NCBI RefSeq assembly: GCF_018612875.1
Contig: NZ_JAGGRI010000019.1
Location: 40,940 to 104,939 of the forward strand
DNA: 64,000 nucleotides
From: Lysobacter sp. ISL-50
GTDB lineage: Bacteria; Pseudomonadota; Gammaproteobacteria; Xanthomonadales; Xanthomonadaceae
Direction: 5' to 3'
The notes under the pieces are model-generated. The model was not told the DNA's origin, ran no database searches, and saw nothing but the letters and a program-made list of their open reading frames with translations. Both the position numbers and the translations under genes were made by a program. Each line of letters begins with the position of its first letter. The stretch's first letter is position 1. Of this stretch, positions 1 to 7,617 are shown piece by piece.

Positions 1-251
1 TTCAGGCCCGACGCCTTTGGCTCAGTTCGCCGCGATCGGAGAAGAAAGCATCGGGCCTGAAGGCCCTCCCACAACAGCGGCGTGCTTGAGAACACATAGT
101 CGCTGTTGACTTGGGCAGGAAGAAGAAACCTCGGGAGCGGCGCTACAACAGTGAACAGCGATGCAACTGTGGGAGGGCCTTCAGGCCCGATGCCTTTGGC
201 TCAGTTCGCCGCGATCGGAGAAGAAAGCATCGGGCCTGAAGGCCCTCCTAC
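1..251. repeat. Duplicated hairpin repeat of the GGGAGGG/CCTTCAGGCCC family
   Basis: A unit of about 72 bases occurs twice as direct copies (1-72 and 180-251). Each unit is a long imperfect hairpin. In the second copy a 22-base left arm at 172-193 pairs with 227-248, and in the first copy the right arm is at 48-69. The loop holds a conserved spacer beginning CTTTGGCTCAGTTCGCC. Related GGGGCTGAAGCCCCTCCCAC elements lie at 49983-50096 and inside imuA near 20085-20174. No gene is visible here. Confidence 0.8.
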
Positions 252-265
252 AAAAACGGCGAGCT

Positions 266-1018
266 TTAGAACACGTAGCCGCCATTCACGCGCAGCACCT
301 GCGAGTTCACCCAACTGCCATCGGGACCGGCCAGGAAAGAAACGGCCGAGGCGATTTCATCCGGCGTGCCCAAACGCTCCAGCGGCGCCAATGAGCTGAA
401 ATGCGCGATCTGCTCCTCGGTCTTGCCGTTGAGAAACAACTCGGTCGCGACCGGGCCCGGAGCGACCGCGTTGACGGTGATGCCGCGGCCGCGCAGTTCG
501 TTGGCGAGTACGTGCACCAGGCCTTCGACGCCGGCCTTGGAGGCGATGTACGGGCCGTAGTTCGGGAAGGCCTTGCCGATCACGCTGGTCGATACCGCGA
601 TGATCCGGCCGCCTTCGCCCAGGTGCTGCGCGGCCTGGCCCAGGACGATGAAACTGCCGCGCAGGTTGGTGGCGATCACGCGGTCGAACTCGGCCAGATC
701 GCCGCCCTGGATCGGCACGTACGGCATCACGCCGGCGCTGTTGACGACCACGTCGAGGCGGCCGAAGGTTTCTTTCGCGAAGGCGAACACGCGCTGCATG
801 GCGTCGGCGTCGGCGACATCGCCCTGGATCGCGGCGGCGCGGCCGCCGGCGTTGTGGATTTCGGCGACCAGCGCATCGGCCGCGGCGGTGTTGCCGGCGT
901 AGTTGACGACCACGGCGTAGCCGTCGGCGATCAGGCGCAGGGCGATGGCGCGGCCGATGCCGCGCGAGGCGCCGGTGACGAGGGCGGTCTTGGCAGTGGG
1001 GGCGGTATGGGCGGTCAT
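266..1018 (-). CDS. SDR family NAD(P)-dependent oxidoreductase
   Basis: Classical short-chain dehydrogenase/reductase of 250 residues, the usual family length, probably a cytosolic NAD(P)H-linked carbonyl reductase or alcohol dehydrogenase. The cofactor-binding TGASRGIG is at residues 15-22, NSAG at 93-96, Ser143/Ser145 and the catalytic Y157-x-x-x-K161 follow, and the NAVAPGP motif comes after them. The start at 1018 is preceded by an AAGGAG ribosome site; an in-frame upstream extension lacks such support. It is divergent from a LysR regulator at 1182, a common arrangement in which the regulator controls the reductase. The substrate cannot be told from sequence. Confidence 0.93.
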   Translation of the reverse strand: MTAHTAPTAKTALVTGASRGIGRAIALRLIADGYAVVVNYAGNTAAADALVAEIHNAGGRAAAIQGDVADADAMQRVFAFAKETFGRLDVVVNSAGVMPYVPIQGGDLAEFDRVIATNLRGSFIVLGQAAQHLGEGGRIIAVSTSVIGKAFPNYGPYIASKAGVEGLVHVLANELRGRGITVNAVAPGPVATELFLNGKTEEQIAHFSSLAPLERLGTPDEIASAVSFLAGPDGSWVNSQVLRVNGGYVF

Positions 1019-1128
1019 GGCGGACTCCTTGGCGGGTGGGCGGTTGAGGGCGGGCGAGGGAGGCGGGTGGCCTCCGGTTTCGCTGTGGGGCCAGTCTGCG
1101 TGTTGGTCGGCGCTGGATAAACCAGCGT

Positions 1129-1146
1129 GAATTGGCAATACAATTC
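1129..1146. promoter_or_regulatory. Candidate LysR operator between SDR and LysR genes
   Basis: The divergent intergenic region holds the dyad GAATTG-N6-CAATTC at 1129-1146, inside a wider TTGGC (1132-1136) and GCCAA (1154-1158) symmetry. It is the only AT-rich patch between the two starts and suits a LysR-type binding site. Function is inferred from position and symmetry alone. Confidence 0.4.
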
Positions 1147-1181
1147 AATAATCGCCAACAATCGAGCCCCCGGAGCCCGCC

Positions 1182-2096
1182 ATGGACCGTTTCGAGGCCC
1201 TGCGCCTGTTCACCCGCATCGTCGAGCTGGGCAGCTTCACCCGCGCCGCCGCCGTGCTGGATGTGCCCAAGGCCACCGCCACCCACGCGATCAAGGAACT
1301 GGAAGCGCGCCTGGGCGTGCGCCTGCTCGACCGAACCACCCGGCAAGTGCGGCCGACCCTGGACGGGCAGGCCTATTACGACCGCTGCGTGCACGTGCTG
1401 GCCGAACTCGACGACGCCGAATCGGCCTTGAGCGCGGTCGCCAGCAATCCGCGCGGCACCTTGCGACTGGATCTGCACGGCACCCACGCCACCGGCATCA
1501 TCCTGCCGCGCATCAACGAATTCCGCGGACGCTATCCGCAGATCGACCTGGAAATCAGCAGCGGCGACCGTCTGGTCGATCTGGTGCGCGAAGGCATCGA
1601 CTGCGTGGTGCGCTCGGGCGTGCCACGCGATTCCTCGCTGGTGGCCAAACGCTTGGCGACGATGCCGGAAGTGGTCTGCGCCAGCCCCGAGTATCTGCAG
1701 TACTTCGGCACGCCGCGTCATCCCGACGAGTTGTCGGCGCATCAGGCGGTCGGCTTCTTCGCCAGCAATCGCGATCTGCGGTATCCGTTTGAACTCACGG
1801 TCGACGGGCGATTGCGCGAATACCAGCTCAACTCGTGGATATCGGTCAACGACGCCGCCTGCTATGTCGCCGCGGCCCTGCGCGGCTGCGGCCTGATTCA
1901 ACTGCCGCTGCACGGCGTCGAGCAGCACATCCGCGAAGGCCGGCTGGTCGAGGTGCTGCACGACTACGCCAGCCCGGGCGTGCCGGTGTCGGTGCTGTAT
2001 CCGCAGCACCGGCAGTTGTCGCCGCGAGTGCGGGTGTTCGTGGATTGGGTGGCGGGCGTGTTCGCGGACAAGTTCGGCGCCGACGCGCCGGCCTGA
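1182..2096 (+). CDS. LysR family transcriptional regulator (divergent from SDR)
   Basis: A 304-residue LysR-type regulator of normal length. The N-terminal winged helix-turn-helix covers about residues 1-60 (FTRAAAVLDVPKATATHAIK, then the wing LGVRLLDRTTRQV). A periplasmic-binding-like effector domain follows from about residue 90, with the GVPRDSSLVAKRL segment common in the CrgA/DmlR-like branch. The start is an ATG just after a CCCGGAG stretch. It probably controls the divergent reductase gene and itself through the dyad at 1129-1146. The ligand is unknown. Confidence 0.93.
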   Translation: MDRFEALRLFTRIVELGSFTRAAAVLDVPKATATHAIKELEARLGVRLLDRTTRQVRPTLDGQAYYDRCVHVLAELDDAESALSAVASNPRGTLRLDLHGTHATGIILPRINEFRGRYPQIDLEISSGDRLVDLVREGIDCVVRSGVPRDSSLVAKRLATMPEVVCASPEYLQYFGTPRHPDELSAHQAVGFFASNRDLRYPFELTVDGRLREYQLNSWISVNDAACYVAAALRGCGLIQLPLHGVEQHIREGRLVEVLHDYASPGVPVSVLYPQHRQLSPRVRVFVDWVAGVFADKFGADAPA

Positions 2097-2190
2097 GCGC
2101 AACCGGGCTCGCTACAATCGCAAGGCCGGCCGCCTTGCGCCGGCGCGTCGCATCGATGTCGAACACCGCTCACTCCGGGAGACGCCGAAG

Positions 2191-3063
2191 GTGAAATCGC
2201 AGCTGTCCCTGCCGCAGATCCGCGCCTTCTGCGCCCTGGCCCAGCATCGCAGCTTCAAGGCCGCGGCCGAGTCGCTCGGCGTGTCGCAGCCGACCATCGT
2301 CAGCCAGATCGCCAGCATCGAAGACGCGTATCAGACCAAGTTGTTCCAGCGCCAGCGCGAGAACAATCGCCTGACCGACATCGGCGTCGCCTTGCTCGCG
2401 CCGTTGCGCGCGGCGCTGGATCAGCTGCGCGAGGCCGAATTCATCCTGCTCTCGCACATCACGGCGCAGACCGGCGAGCTCAACGTGGTCGCGGTCAATC
2501 CGGTGCGCACCTCCAACCTGATCCGCGAGTTCCGCAGGCTGTTTCCGAACATCCGCGTCAACGTCAGCTTCGTCGCCTCCGACAAGGCGCAGGGCCTGAT
2601 CGACCGCGAAGCGGTGGATGTGGGATTTTTCGTGCAATCCGAAGGCCGGCCGGGCCAGCAGGCGTTTCATTTCTACAGCTACGAATTGATGGCGATAGTG
2701 CCGGCGGAGCACCGGTTGGCGCATAAGCCGACCTGGTCGATCCAGGATTTCGCCGGCGAGGAACTGGTGATCCGCGAACCCGGTTCGCTGACCCGCAAGA
2801 TGTTTCTGGCGGCGCTGGAGAGCGCGGGAATCGAGCCGCGCATCGCCTATGAGCTGGGCAGCCGCGAATCGGTGCGCGAAGCGGTGGCGCAAGGGCTGGG
2901 CGTGTCGATGGTCGCCGAGGACGAGCACACACCGCACGAGCGCATCGTCGCCAGGAAGATTATCGATGCCAATCTGCGCGCGGACAGCAGCTTGGTGGTG
3001 CTCAACAAGCACCTGGGTTCGCCGCAGGTGAAAGCCCTGATCGAACTGATCCGGCGGCGCTAG
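2191..3063 (+). CDS. LysR family transcriptional regulator
   Basis: A second LysR-type regulator, 290 residues, with the N-terminal HTH at about 1-60 (LPQIRAFCALAQHRSFKAAA, SLGVSQPTIVSQIASIE) and a type 2 periplasmic-binding effector domain after residue 90. Translation is taken from GTG at 2191, which has GGGAGA eight bases upstream; no ATG in frame preserves the HTH. It belongs to a different branch from the regulator just upstream, the CysB/Cbl-like set with a FQRQ wing. Its target is not evident because the next gene is 295 bases away and unrelated. Confidence 0.9.
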   Translation: MKSQLSLPQIRAFCALAQHRSFKAAAESLGVSQPTIVSQIASIEDAYQTKLFQRQRENNRLTDIGVALLAPLRAALDQLREAEFILLSHITAQTGELNVVAVNPVRTSNLIREFRRLFPNIRVNVSFVASDKAQGLIDREAVDVGFFVQSEGRPGQQAFHFYSYELMAIVPAEHRLAHKPTWSIQDFAGEELVIREPGSLTRKMFLAALESAGIEPRIAYELGSRESVREAVAQGLGVSMVAEDEHTPHERIVARKIIDANLRADSSLVVLNKHLGSPQVKALIELIRRR

Positions 3064-3358
3064 CGGGCGGACGAGCCGGTCGCGCGAGCGCGGACGTTGC
3101 CGTTCTCGCATTTGCGATCGATGCCGACGCCGATGGCGCATTTGGTTTCCTTCGCGATCGTCGAGATCGCATCGCGAAACGCGTTTGATTCGACGCGTTC
3201 AATGCATGCTTAGAACAGGTCTAATCTGATCGGCGGTCGATTGTCATCGATCTTCCTTGAAGTACTCTTGCGGCCGAATCGATCTTGGTTTGTTGGGCGA
3301 GATCGATCCGATCGATGTTTGGTCGCCGCACGTCGTCCTTCAAGTCACGAGGCTTCTC

Positions 3359-4786
3359 ATGAAGATGCAGTCATCCGCGTTCGCGTTGCTAGCGCTGTTC
3401 GTTTCCGGCGCGGCCTGCGCGCAATCGCTGGAGCGTTTCGCCGTTACCGCCAACGCGGCCATTCCCGGCTACAACGTGCAGCGCCTGACCAACGTCAGCA
3501 CCGAGCAGTGCGCGAACACGTGCCTGGATACCGCGCACGCTTCGTGGTGCGTGTCGTTCGATTACGACAAGACCCAGAATCAGTGCGACCTGAGCGACAA
3601 GCGCGCCTCGCAGGTGGCTTTGAAGACCGACTATCCCAACCATCCTTACGATCACTACAGCCTCAAGGTCGATGCGCTGGCTTCGTTCGAACCGACCGCG
3701 AACGCGGCGATCTCGGGCTACAACCGCGAGCAGCTCACCGCGGTGACGCCGCAGGCCTGCGCCGAAGCGTGCTCGTTGTCGTCGCGCGCGTCCTGGTGCC
3801 GTTCGTTCGATTACAACAAGACCGCGTCGAGCTGCGACCTCAGCGACAAGCGCGCGAGCGACGTCGGCGGATTGAAGACCGACTATCCGGGCAATCCCTA
3901 CGACTACTACAACCGCCGCGTGGTCAACGGCACGCCCAACCCGATTCCCGGCGACCGGCATGTGCTGTTGATCGGCATCGACGGCCTGCGCGGCGACGCC
4001 GTGCTGTGCGACGGTTGCGCCAAGCCGCCGACGCTGTCGGCGCTGATGAACGGCGGCGCGTACCACAGCAACGTGCTGGCCGGCGGCTCGCAGTCGACCC
4101 TGAGCGGCCCGGGTTGGGGCAGCGTGTTCACCGGTTTCTGGGCGAGCCAGCATGGAGTGACCTCGAACGACATCACCTTGCCGCTGAAGAAGCCGCACGT
4201 GTTCGACCTGATCAAGCAGGCCTATCCGACCGCGACCACCGCGGTGGTCGCCGACTGGGCCAATCTCACCGCCAACCTGCGGCCGGCGAGCGTGGACCAG
4301 GTGTACGTCAACGCGTCCAAGAATTCGCAGCAGGCCACCGACGCGGTGATCCAGTGGCTGGATCAGACCCACGCGCCGACCGCGATCTTCTACTACCTGC
4401 ACAACGTGGACATCCACACCTGTTGCTACGATCCGGCCAACGCGACCTATCAGCAGAAGCTGCTGGCCGAGGACGCGCAGATCAAGCAGGTGCTCGACGC
4501 GCTGACGCGGCGGCCGAACTATCTCAACGAAGAATGGCTGATCGTGGTCGCCTCCGATCACGGCGGCCTGAACACTGGGCACGGCGGGCAGAGCGCGCAG
4601 GAGCACGACGCGCTGCTGGTGCTCAACAACCGCTATGGGAATCCGAGCCGGACGCCGTATTGCTCGGGCGACCTGACCTCAACGCCGATGCCGCAGATCG
4701 ACGGGGCGACGCCGCATATTCTCGACTTCCTGGGTCTTCCCAATCCCACCGCCGGGGTCAAGTCGCCGGTGTGCGGAAGCCACTGA
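3359..4786 (+). CDS. Secreted PAN-domain alkaline-phosphatase-superfamily phosphodiesterase
   Basis: A 475-residue exported protein. A signal peptide ends near A21. Two PAN/apple-like repeats cover about 27-104 and 110-188, each with four cysteines at identical spacing (C51, C55, C64, C76 and C134, C138, C147, C159) and the shared phrase CDLSDKRAS. The C-terminal half resembles nucleotide pyrophosphatase/phosphodiesterases of the alkaline phosphatase fold: metal ligands D208 (GIDGLRGD), D351/H353 (NVDIH), D400-H401 (ASDHGG) and H408, with the nucleophile expected among S245-S255. The PAN repeats probably bind carbohydrate or protein at the cell surface. The ATG at 3359 is chosen because it directly precedes the signal peptide. 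The substrate is unknown. Confidence 0.82.
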   Translation: MKMQSSAFALLALFVSGAACAQSLERFAVTANAAIPGYNVQRLTNVSTEQCANTCLDTAHASWCVSFDYDKTQNQCDLSDKRASQVALKTDYPNHPYDHYSLKVDALASFEPTANAAISGYNREQLTAVTPQACAEACSLSSRASWCRSFDYNKTASSCDLSDKRASDVGGLKTDYPGNPYDYYNRRVVNGTPNPIPGDRHVLLIGIDGLRGDAVLCDGCAKPPTLSALMNGGAYHSNVLAGGSQSTLSGPGWGSVFTGFWASQHGVTSNDITLPLKKPHVFDLIKQAYPTATTAVVADWANLTANLRPASVDQVYVNASKNSQQATDAVIQWLDQTHAPTAIFYYLHNVDIHTCCYDPANATYQQKLLAEDAQIKQVLDALTRRPNYLNEEWLIVVASDHGGLNTGHGGQSAQEHDALLVLNNRYGNPSRTPYCSGDLTSTPMPQIDGATPHILDFLGLPNPTAGVKSPVCGSH

Positions 4787-5311
4787 GCAGGGCCGGCGAG
4801 CGACGCCGCGCGGCCCAGCGCGCATGGCGGCCGCGATTTCGCAAGGCGCGACGTCGATCGCTGCAACGGCATCCTCTCCCGCTCGCGGGAGAGGAGCAGG
4901 GCGCGAGCACTTTCGCGCGGAACTCCACCGATAACTCATCGCGTTCGGACACGCGGCGCGTGCCATCACCGCGAGCATTCAATTGCGCGCGAATCCGGGG
5001 TTCGCGAGTCGCCGCCCCAGCGGCCTTGGCGGGAAGCGAAGCGGATCGACACGATCCGACGAAGCATGAGATGCCGATCGACCGGACTGCATCGTGTTCC
5101 CCATCGCCGATGTCGCTGGTCGTTGCCGGTAGGACGAGTCTGAAAATCCATGAAGCGTGTTTTCGATCGCGGGAATCCGCTTGGCCTTGCGGACAAATCT
5201 GTGTTCGCACCGGTGCGTTCTCGGTCCAATGGCTTGTCTTCGCCGGCCGGCGAAGGCGGCGCGCCGGCATCGATGCCGGCGTGTCACCAAGACAACCGAA
5301 AAAGGATTCTC
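4787..5311. other. Gene-free stretch with one small hairpin repeat
   Basis: No convincing coding frame is seen: in-frame stretches here lack ribosome sites and recognisable protein features. The only structure is the hairpin at 4873-4894. The leader of the gene at 5312 lies at the right end. Confidence 0.5.
4873..4894. repeat. Short palindromic repeat CCTCTCCCGC-TC-GCGGGAGAGG
   Basis: Perfect 10-base arms with a two-base loop. Near-identical hairpins sit at 6111-6134 and 63719-63742, always outside genes, which fits a dispersed REP-like family. It has no T-tract, so it is not an ordinary intrinsic terminator. Confidence 0.6.
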
Positions 5312-5932
5312 ATGAACGCAAAACGCTTCCTCCCCCTGGCCATGCTGTCGACGCTCGCGCTGGCCCCGTTGTCGTCGGCCTGCGCCCACGACGATCCCAT
5401 CGTGAACCGTGCCGAGACCGATCTGACCTCGAACTACGAAGGGCTTTATACCCAGCGTCTGGAGCGGCTCGCATCGGGCGAGTCGAAAGAAACCCATTGG
5501 GTAATCGCCAACAACGCGCTGGATTGCAACAACGTGGTGCTGCAAAGGCTCTCGCAAGGTTGGGATTATCCCGACGACCTCAAGACGCAAGACCTCTGCC
5601 CGGCGTCGCGCGGAGCGATCAGCGAGATGACGGGTGTCGCCGCGATCGGCTCGCCCGGCTCGGGAACTGCAGGCCCGTCGGAAATATGGATCGGTGAGAT
5701 CGTCCGCAAGCCTGAGCCGGGCGACACCCTTGCGCAGGCGAAGGCCTGGGTGGTGAGTAACAGCAAAACCGGCGTCGAGTATTTCCTGACCAGCGACCAG
5801 ATGTCGGGGAAGTGGCGGTACGATGCCCGGCCCGAGGACTATGTGTCGTTCGGAGGGATGACCGGACTCGTGCTTCGAAGCACCCGGACCCAGGGTACGT
5901 TGATGGTCGATCACCGGCAGATCGGACAATAA
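5312..5932 (+). CDS. Secreted protein of unknown function
   Basis: A 206-residue protein with a cleavable signal peptide (MNAKRFLPLAMLSTLALAPL, cleavage probably near residue 25). A cysteine at 24 gives only a weak lipobox because Ser, not Leu, is at -3. The ATG at 5312 follows an AAAGGA ribosome site; a longer in-frame version would hide the signal peptide. I do not recognise the mature protein. It holds two further cysteines, a WVIANNALDC segment and an IWIGEIVRKPEPGD segment, suggesting a small globular envelope or secreted domain. It may share a transcript with the gene at 3359, but the gap is large. Confidence 0.65.
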   Translation: MNAKRFLPLAMLSTLALAPLSSACAHDDPIVNRAETDLTSNYEGLYTQRLERLASGESKETHWVIANNALDCNNVVLQRLSQGWDYPDDLKTQDLCPASRGAISEMTGVAAIGSPGSGTAGPSEIWIGEIVRKPEPGDTLAQAKAWVVSNSKTGVEYFLTSDQMSGKWRYDARPEDYVSFGGMTGLVLRSTRTQGTLMVDHRQIGQ

Positions 5933-6110
5933 GGCAGGCGCTGTTCTGACCGGCGGCGACCGCCGGTCGCATCCGGGCGAAACCCGTGCCCCGGAAGCGG
6001 AACGCCACGGCGCCGGACAGAATCGCACGCGTTCTTTTCCTGCTGGCGGGAGAAAGCGCGGGTAGTCGCATCATGCAGGAGCGGTCGCGCTTGCGGCGCC
6101 CTCACCCCAG

Positions 6111-6134
6111 CCCTCTCCCGCCAGCGGGAGAGGG
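6111..6134. repeat. Short palindromic repeat CCCTCTCCCGC-CA-GCGGGAGAGGG
   Basis: Perfect 11-base arms and a two-base loop, between the ends of convergent genes 5312-5932 and 6170-7603. Same family as 4873-4894 and 63719-63742. It could give mild bidirectional 3'-end protection; that is inference. Confidence 0.6.
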
Positions 6135-6169
6135 CGTCGGCTTTCGTCGCATCGAATGCGTCGTCGCGC

Positions 6170-7603
6170 TCAGTCGATCAAGTCCTTCGCATACTGCACC
6201 AGGCGATCGATCAGGTCCGGCTCATCGGCCGGCGAGGGCCGCGCCGCCGTGCGCAAGCGCTGCTGCAGCGCCGGCGCCGGTTTCGCCAAGGTGCCGAAAT
6301 CGCGCACCAGGCCCAACGGCGCGTAGCCGCTGTAGCCGGGGAACACCGGCGCGAGGTTGGTGTGGCCCATGCGTTTGAACAGAATCTCCGACAGCACCCG
6401 GCGGTGATCGGTGGTCACCGGCACGTCGCCGAAATGCGGCGAGAGAATTTCCGGGTCCAGGCCCGACCACGAACCGTAGAAGCGCCGGCCGTTGACCGGC
6501 CCGCCCAGCACCAGCACCGGATTGCCGTAGCCGTGGTCGGTGCCGCCGTTGGCGTTGGCGCGCACGCGCCGGCCGAATTCGGACTGCACCACCACGGTCA
6601 CGCGCGAGGCGTGGCCGCTGGCGTCGAGCGCGGCGTAGAACGCCGACAAGGCCTGCGAGAGTTCGGCGATCTTGTTCTGGTAGTAGTGATAGCCGCTGCC
6701 GGCGGTGCCCTGGCCGTCGTGGGTGTCCCAACCGCCCAGGTCGAGGGTGGCGTAGTGCAGGCCGAGATTGAACTGGATCGATTGCGCGATCGTCCACAAC
6801 TGCTGGGCGAAACCGCTGGTCGGCCAGCCGGCCGGCAACGCGGCGTAGGTTTGTTGCGCGACCACCTTGAGCGCGCTGTCGGCGCGCTGGCCGCCCAGTT
6901 CCAGCGGCGTGCTGCCGCCCCACAGACTCGCCAGGGTTTCGTTGAGGCCCTTGAACCCGGCCGGCGAATCCGGACGAATCTTCTGCCACGACCAGGCACC
7001 GGCGTTGAGGGCGAAGTCGGACGGGCTGCCCATGGTCAGCGCCTGCACCGATCCCAGCAATCCGGCCGGTTGACGCGAAGCGACGCCGAGCGCGGGAATT
7101 TTTTCCGTGCCGTTGAGATTGGGTTGCGCGTTCATCGCCCGCGCCAGCCAGCCGCTGCCGATGCCTTGCTGGCCCGGCGTGCCCAGGTCGATGTAGAGCT
7201 GCGCGTCGAAGTGGCTGCGGGTCACGCTGGTCAGCAGGCCGCAGGCATGCACGATGCCCAGGTGGCCGGCGTTCCACAGATCGCGCAGTCCGCTCGCCGA
7301 CGGATGCAGGCCGAAACCGGTGCCGGCGCCGCTGGCCAGCGTCAGCGGCAGTGCGCCGTAGGTGCCGGTCGCGGCGATGGCCAGACTCGGCCGGGCCTGT
7401 TCGTAGAAACCGCGGTCGGCGCCGTCGATCGGCACCACCAGATTCAAGCCGTCCAGGCCGCCGCGCAGGAACAGATGCACGACGGTGTCGTGGCCATTGG
7501 CCGCGGCGAAGGCGGCGTTGGAGAACAGCAGGGACGGGCCGCCCACCGCGCCGATGGCGGCGGTGGCGCAGGTGCCTTTGAGGAAATCGCGTCGGGTGGT
7601 CAT
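6170..7603 (-). CDS. DUF1501 family protein with Tat signal
   Basis: A 477-residue protein with a twin-arginine signal at its N-terminus (TTRRDFLKG, then a hydrophobic run to about residue 33), so it is exported folded. The mature part carries DUF1501 hallmarks: LFLRGGLDGLNLVVP early and, near the C-terminus, a WDTHDGQG motif and SEFGRRVRANANGGTDHG, which resemble metal-site motifs of alkaline-phosphatase-like proteins. It starts 14 bases after the stop of the DUF1800 gene, so the two form an operon. These families are nearly always paired in Proteobacteria and Planctomycetes, with no firmly established biochemical role. The divergent TonB-dependent receptor suggests a shared surface uptake or degradation task. 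Confidence 0.9.
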   Translation of the reverse strand: MTTRRDFLKGTCATAAIGAVGGPSLLFSNAAFAAANGHDTVVHLFLRGGLDGLNLVVPIDGADRGFYEQARPSLAIAATGTYGALPLTLASGAGTGFGLHPSASGLRDLWNAGHLGIVHACGLLTSVTRSHFDAQLYIDLGTPGQQGIGSGWLARAMNAQPNLNGTEKIPALGVASRQPAGLLGSVQALTMGSPSDFALNAGAWSWQKIRPDSPAGFKGLNETLASLWGGSTPLELGGQRADSALKVVAQQTYAALPAGWPTSGFAQQLWTIAQSIQFNLGLHYATLDLGGWDTHDGQGTAGSGYHYYQNKIAELSQALSAFYAALDASGHASRVTVVVQSEFGRRVRANANGGTDHGYGNPVLVLGGPVNGRRFYGSWSGLDPEILSPHFGDVPVTTDHRRVLSEILFKRMGHTNLAPVFPGYSGYAPLGLVRDFGTLAKPAPALQQRLRTAARPSPADEPDLIDRLVQYAKDLID

Positions 7604-7617
7604 GTCGGCGTCCTGGC

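Noticed and set aside
1019-1138. Longer start for the SDR gene at 1138
   Set aside because: The extra 40 residues are Pro/His-rich and would run across the divergent promoter, whereas 1018 has an AAGGAG site and normal family length.
2170-3141. Long antisense frames opposite most genes (for example 2170-3141, 6362-7621, 9623-12697, 48281-49861)
   Set aside because: They are high-GC shadow frames of well-supported genes, rich in Arg, Gly, Ala and His, without motifs or ribosome sites.
3241-5697. A frame of about 818 codons overlapping the PAN-phosphodiesterase gene
   Set aside because: It is the +1 shadow of the phosphodiesterase, has Arg-rich low-complexity content and no recognisable domain.
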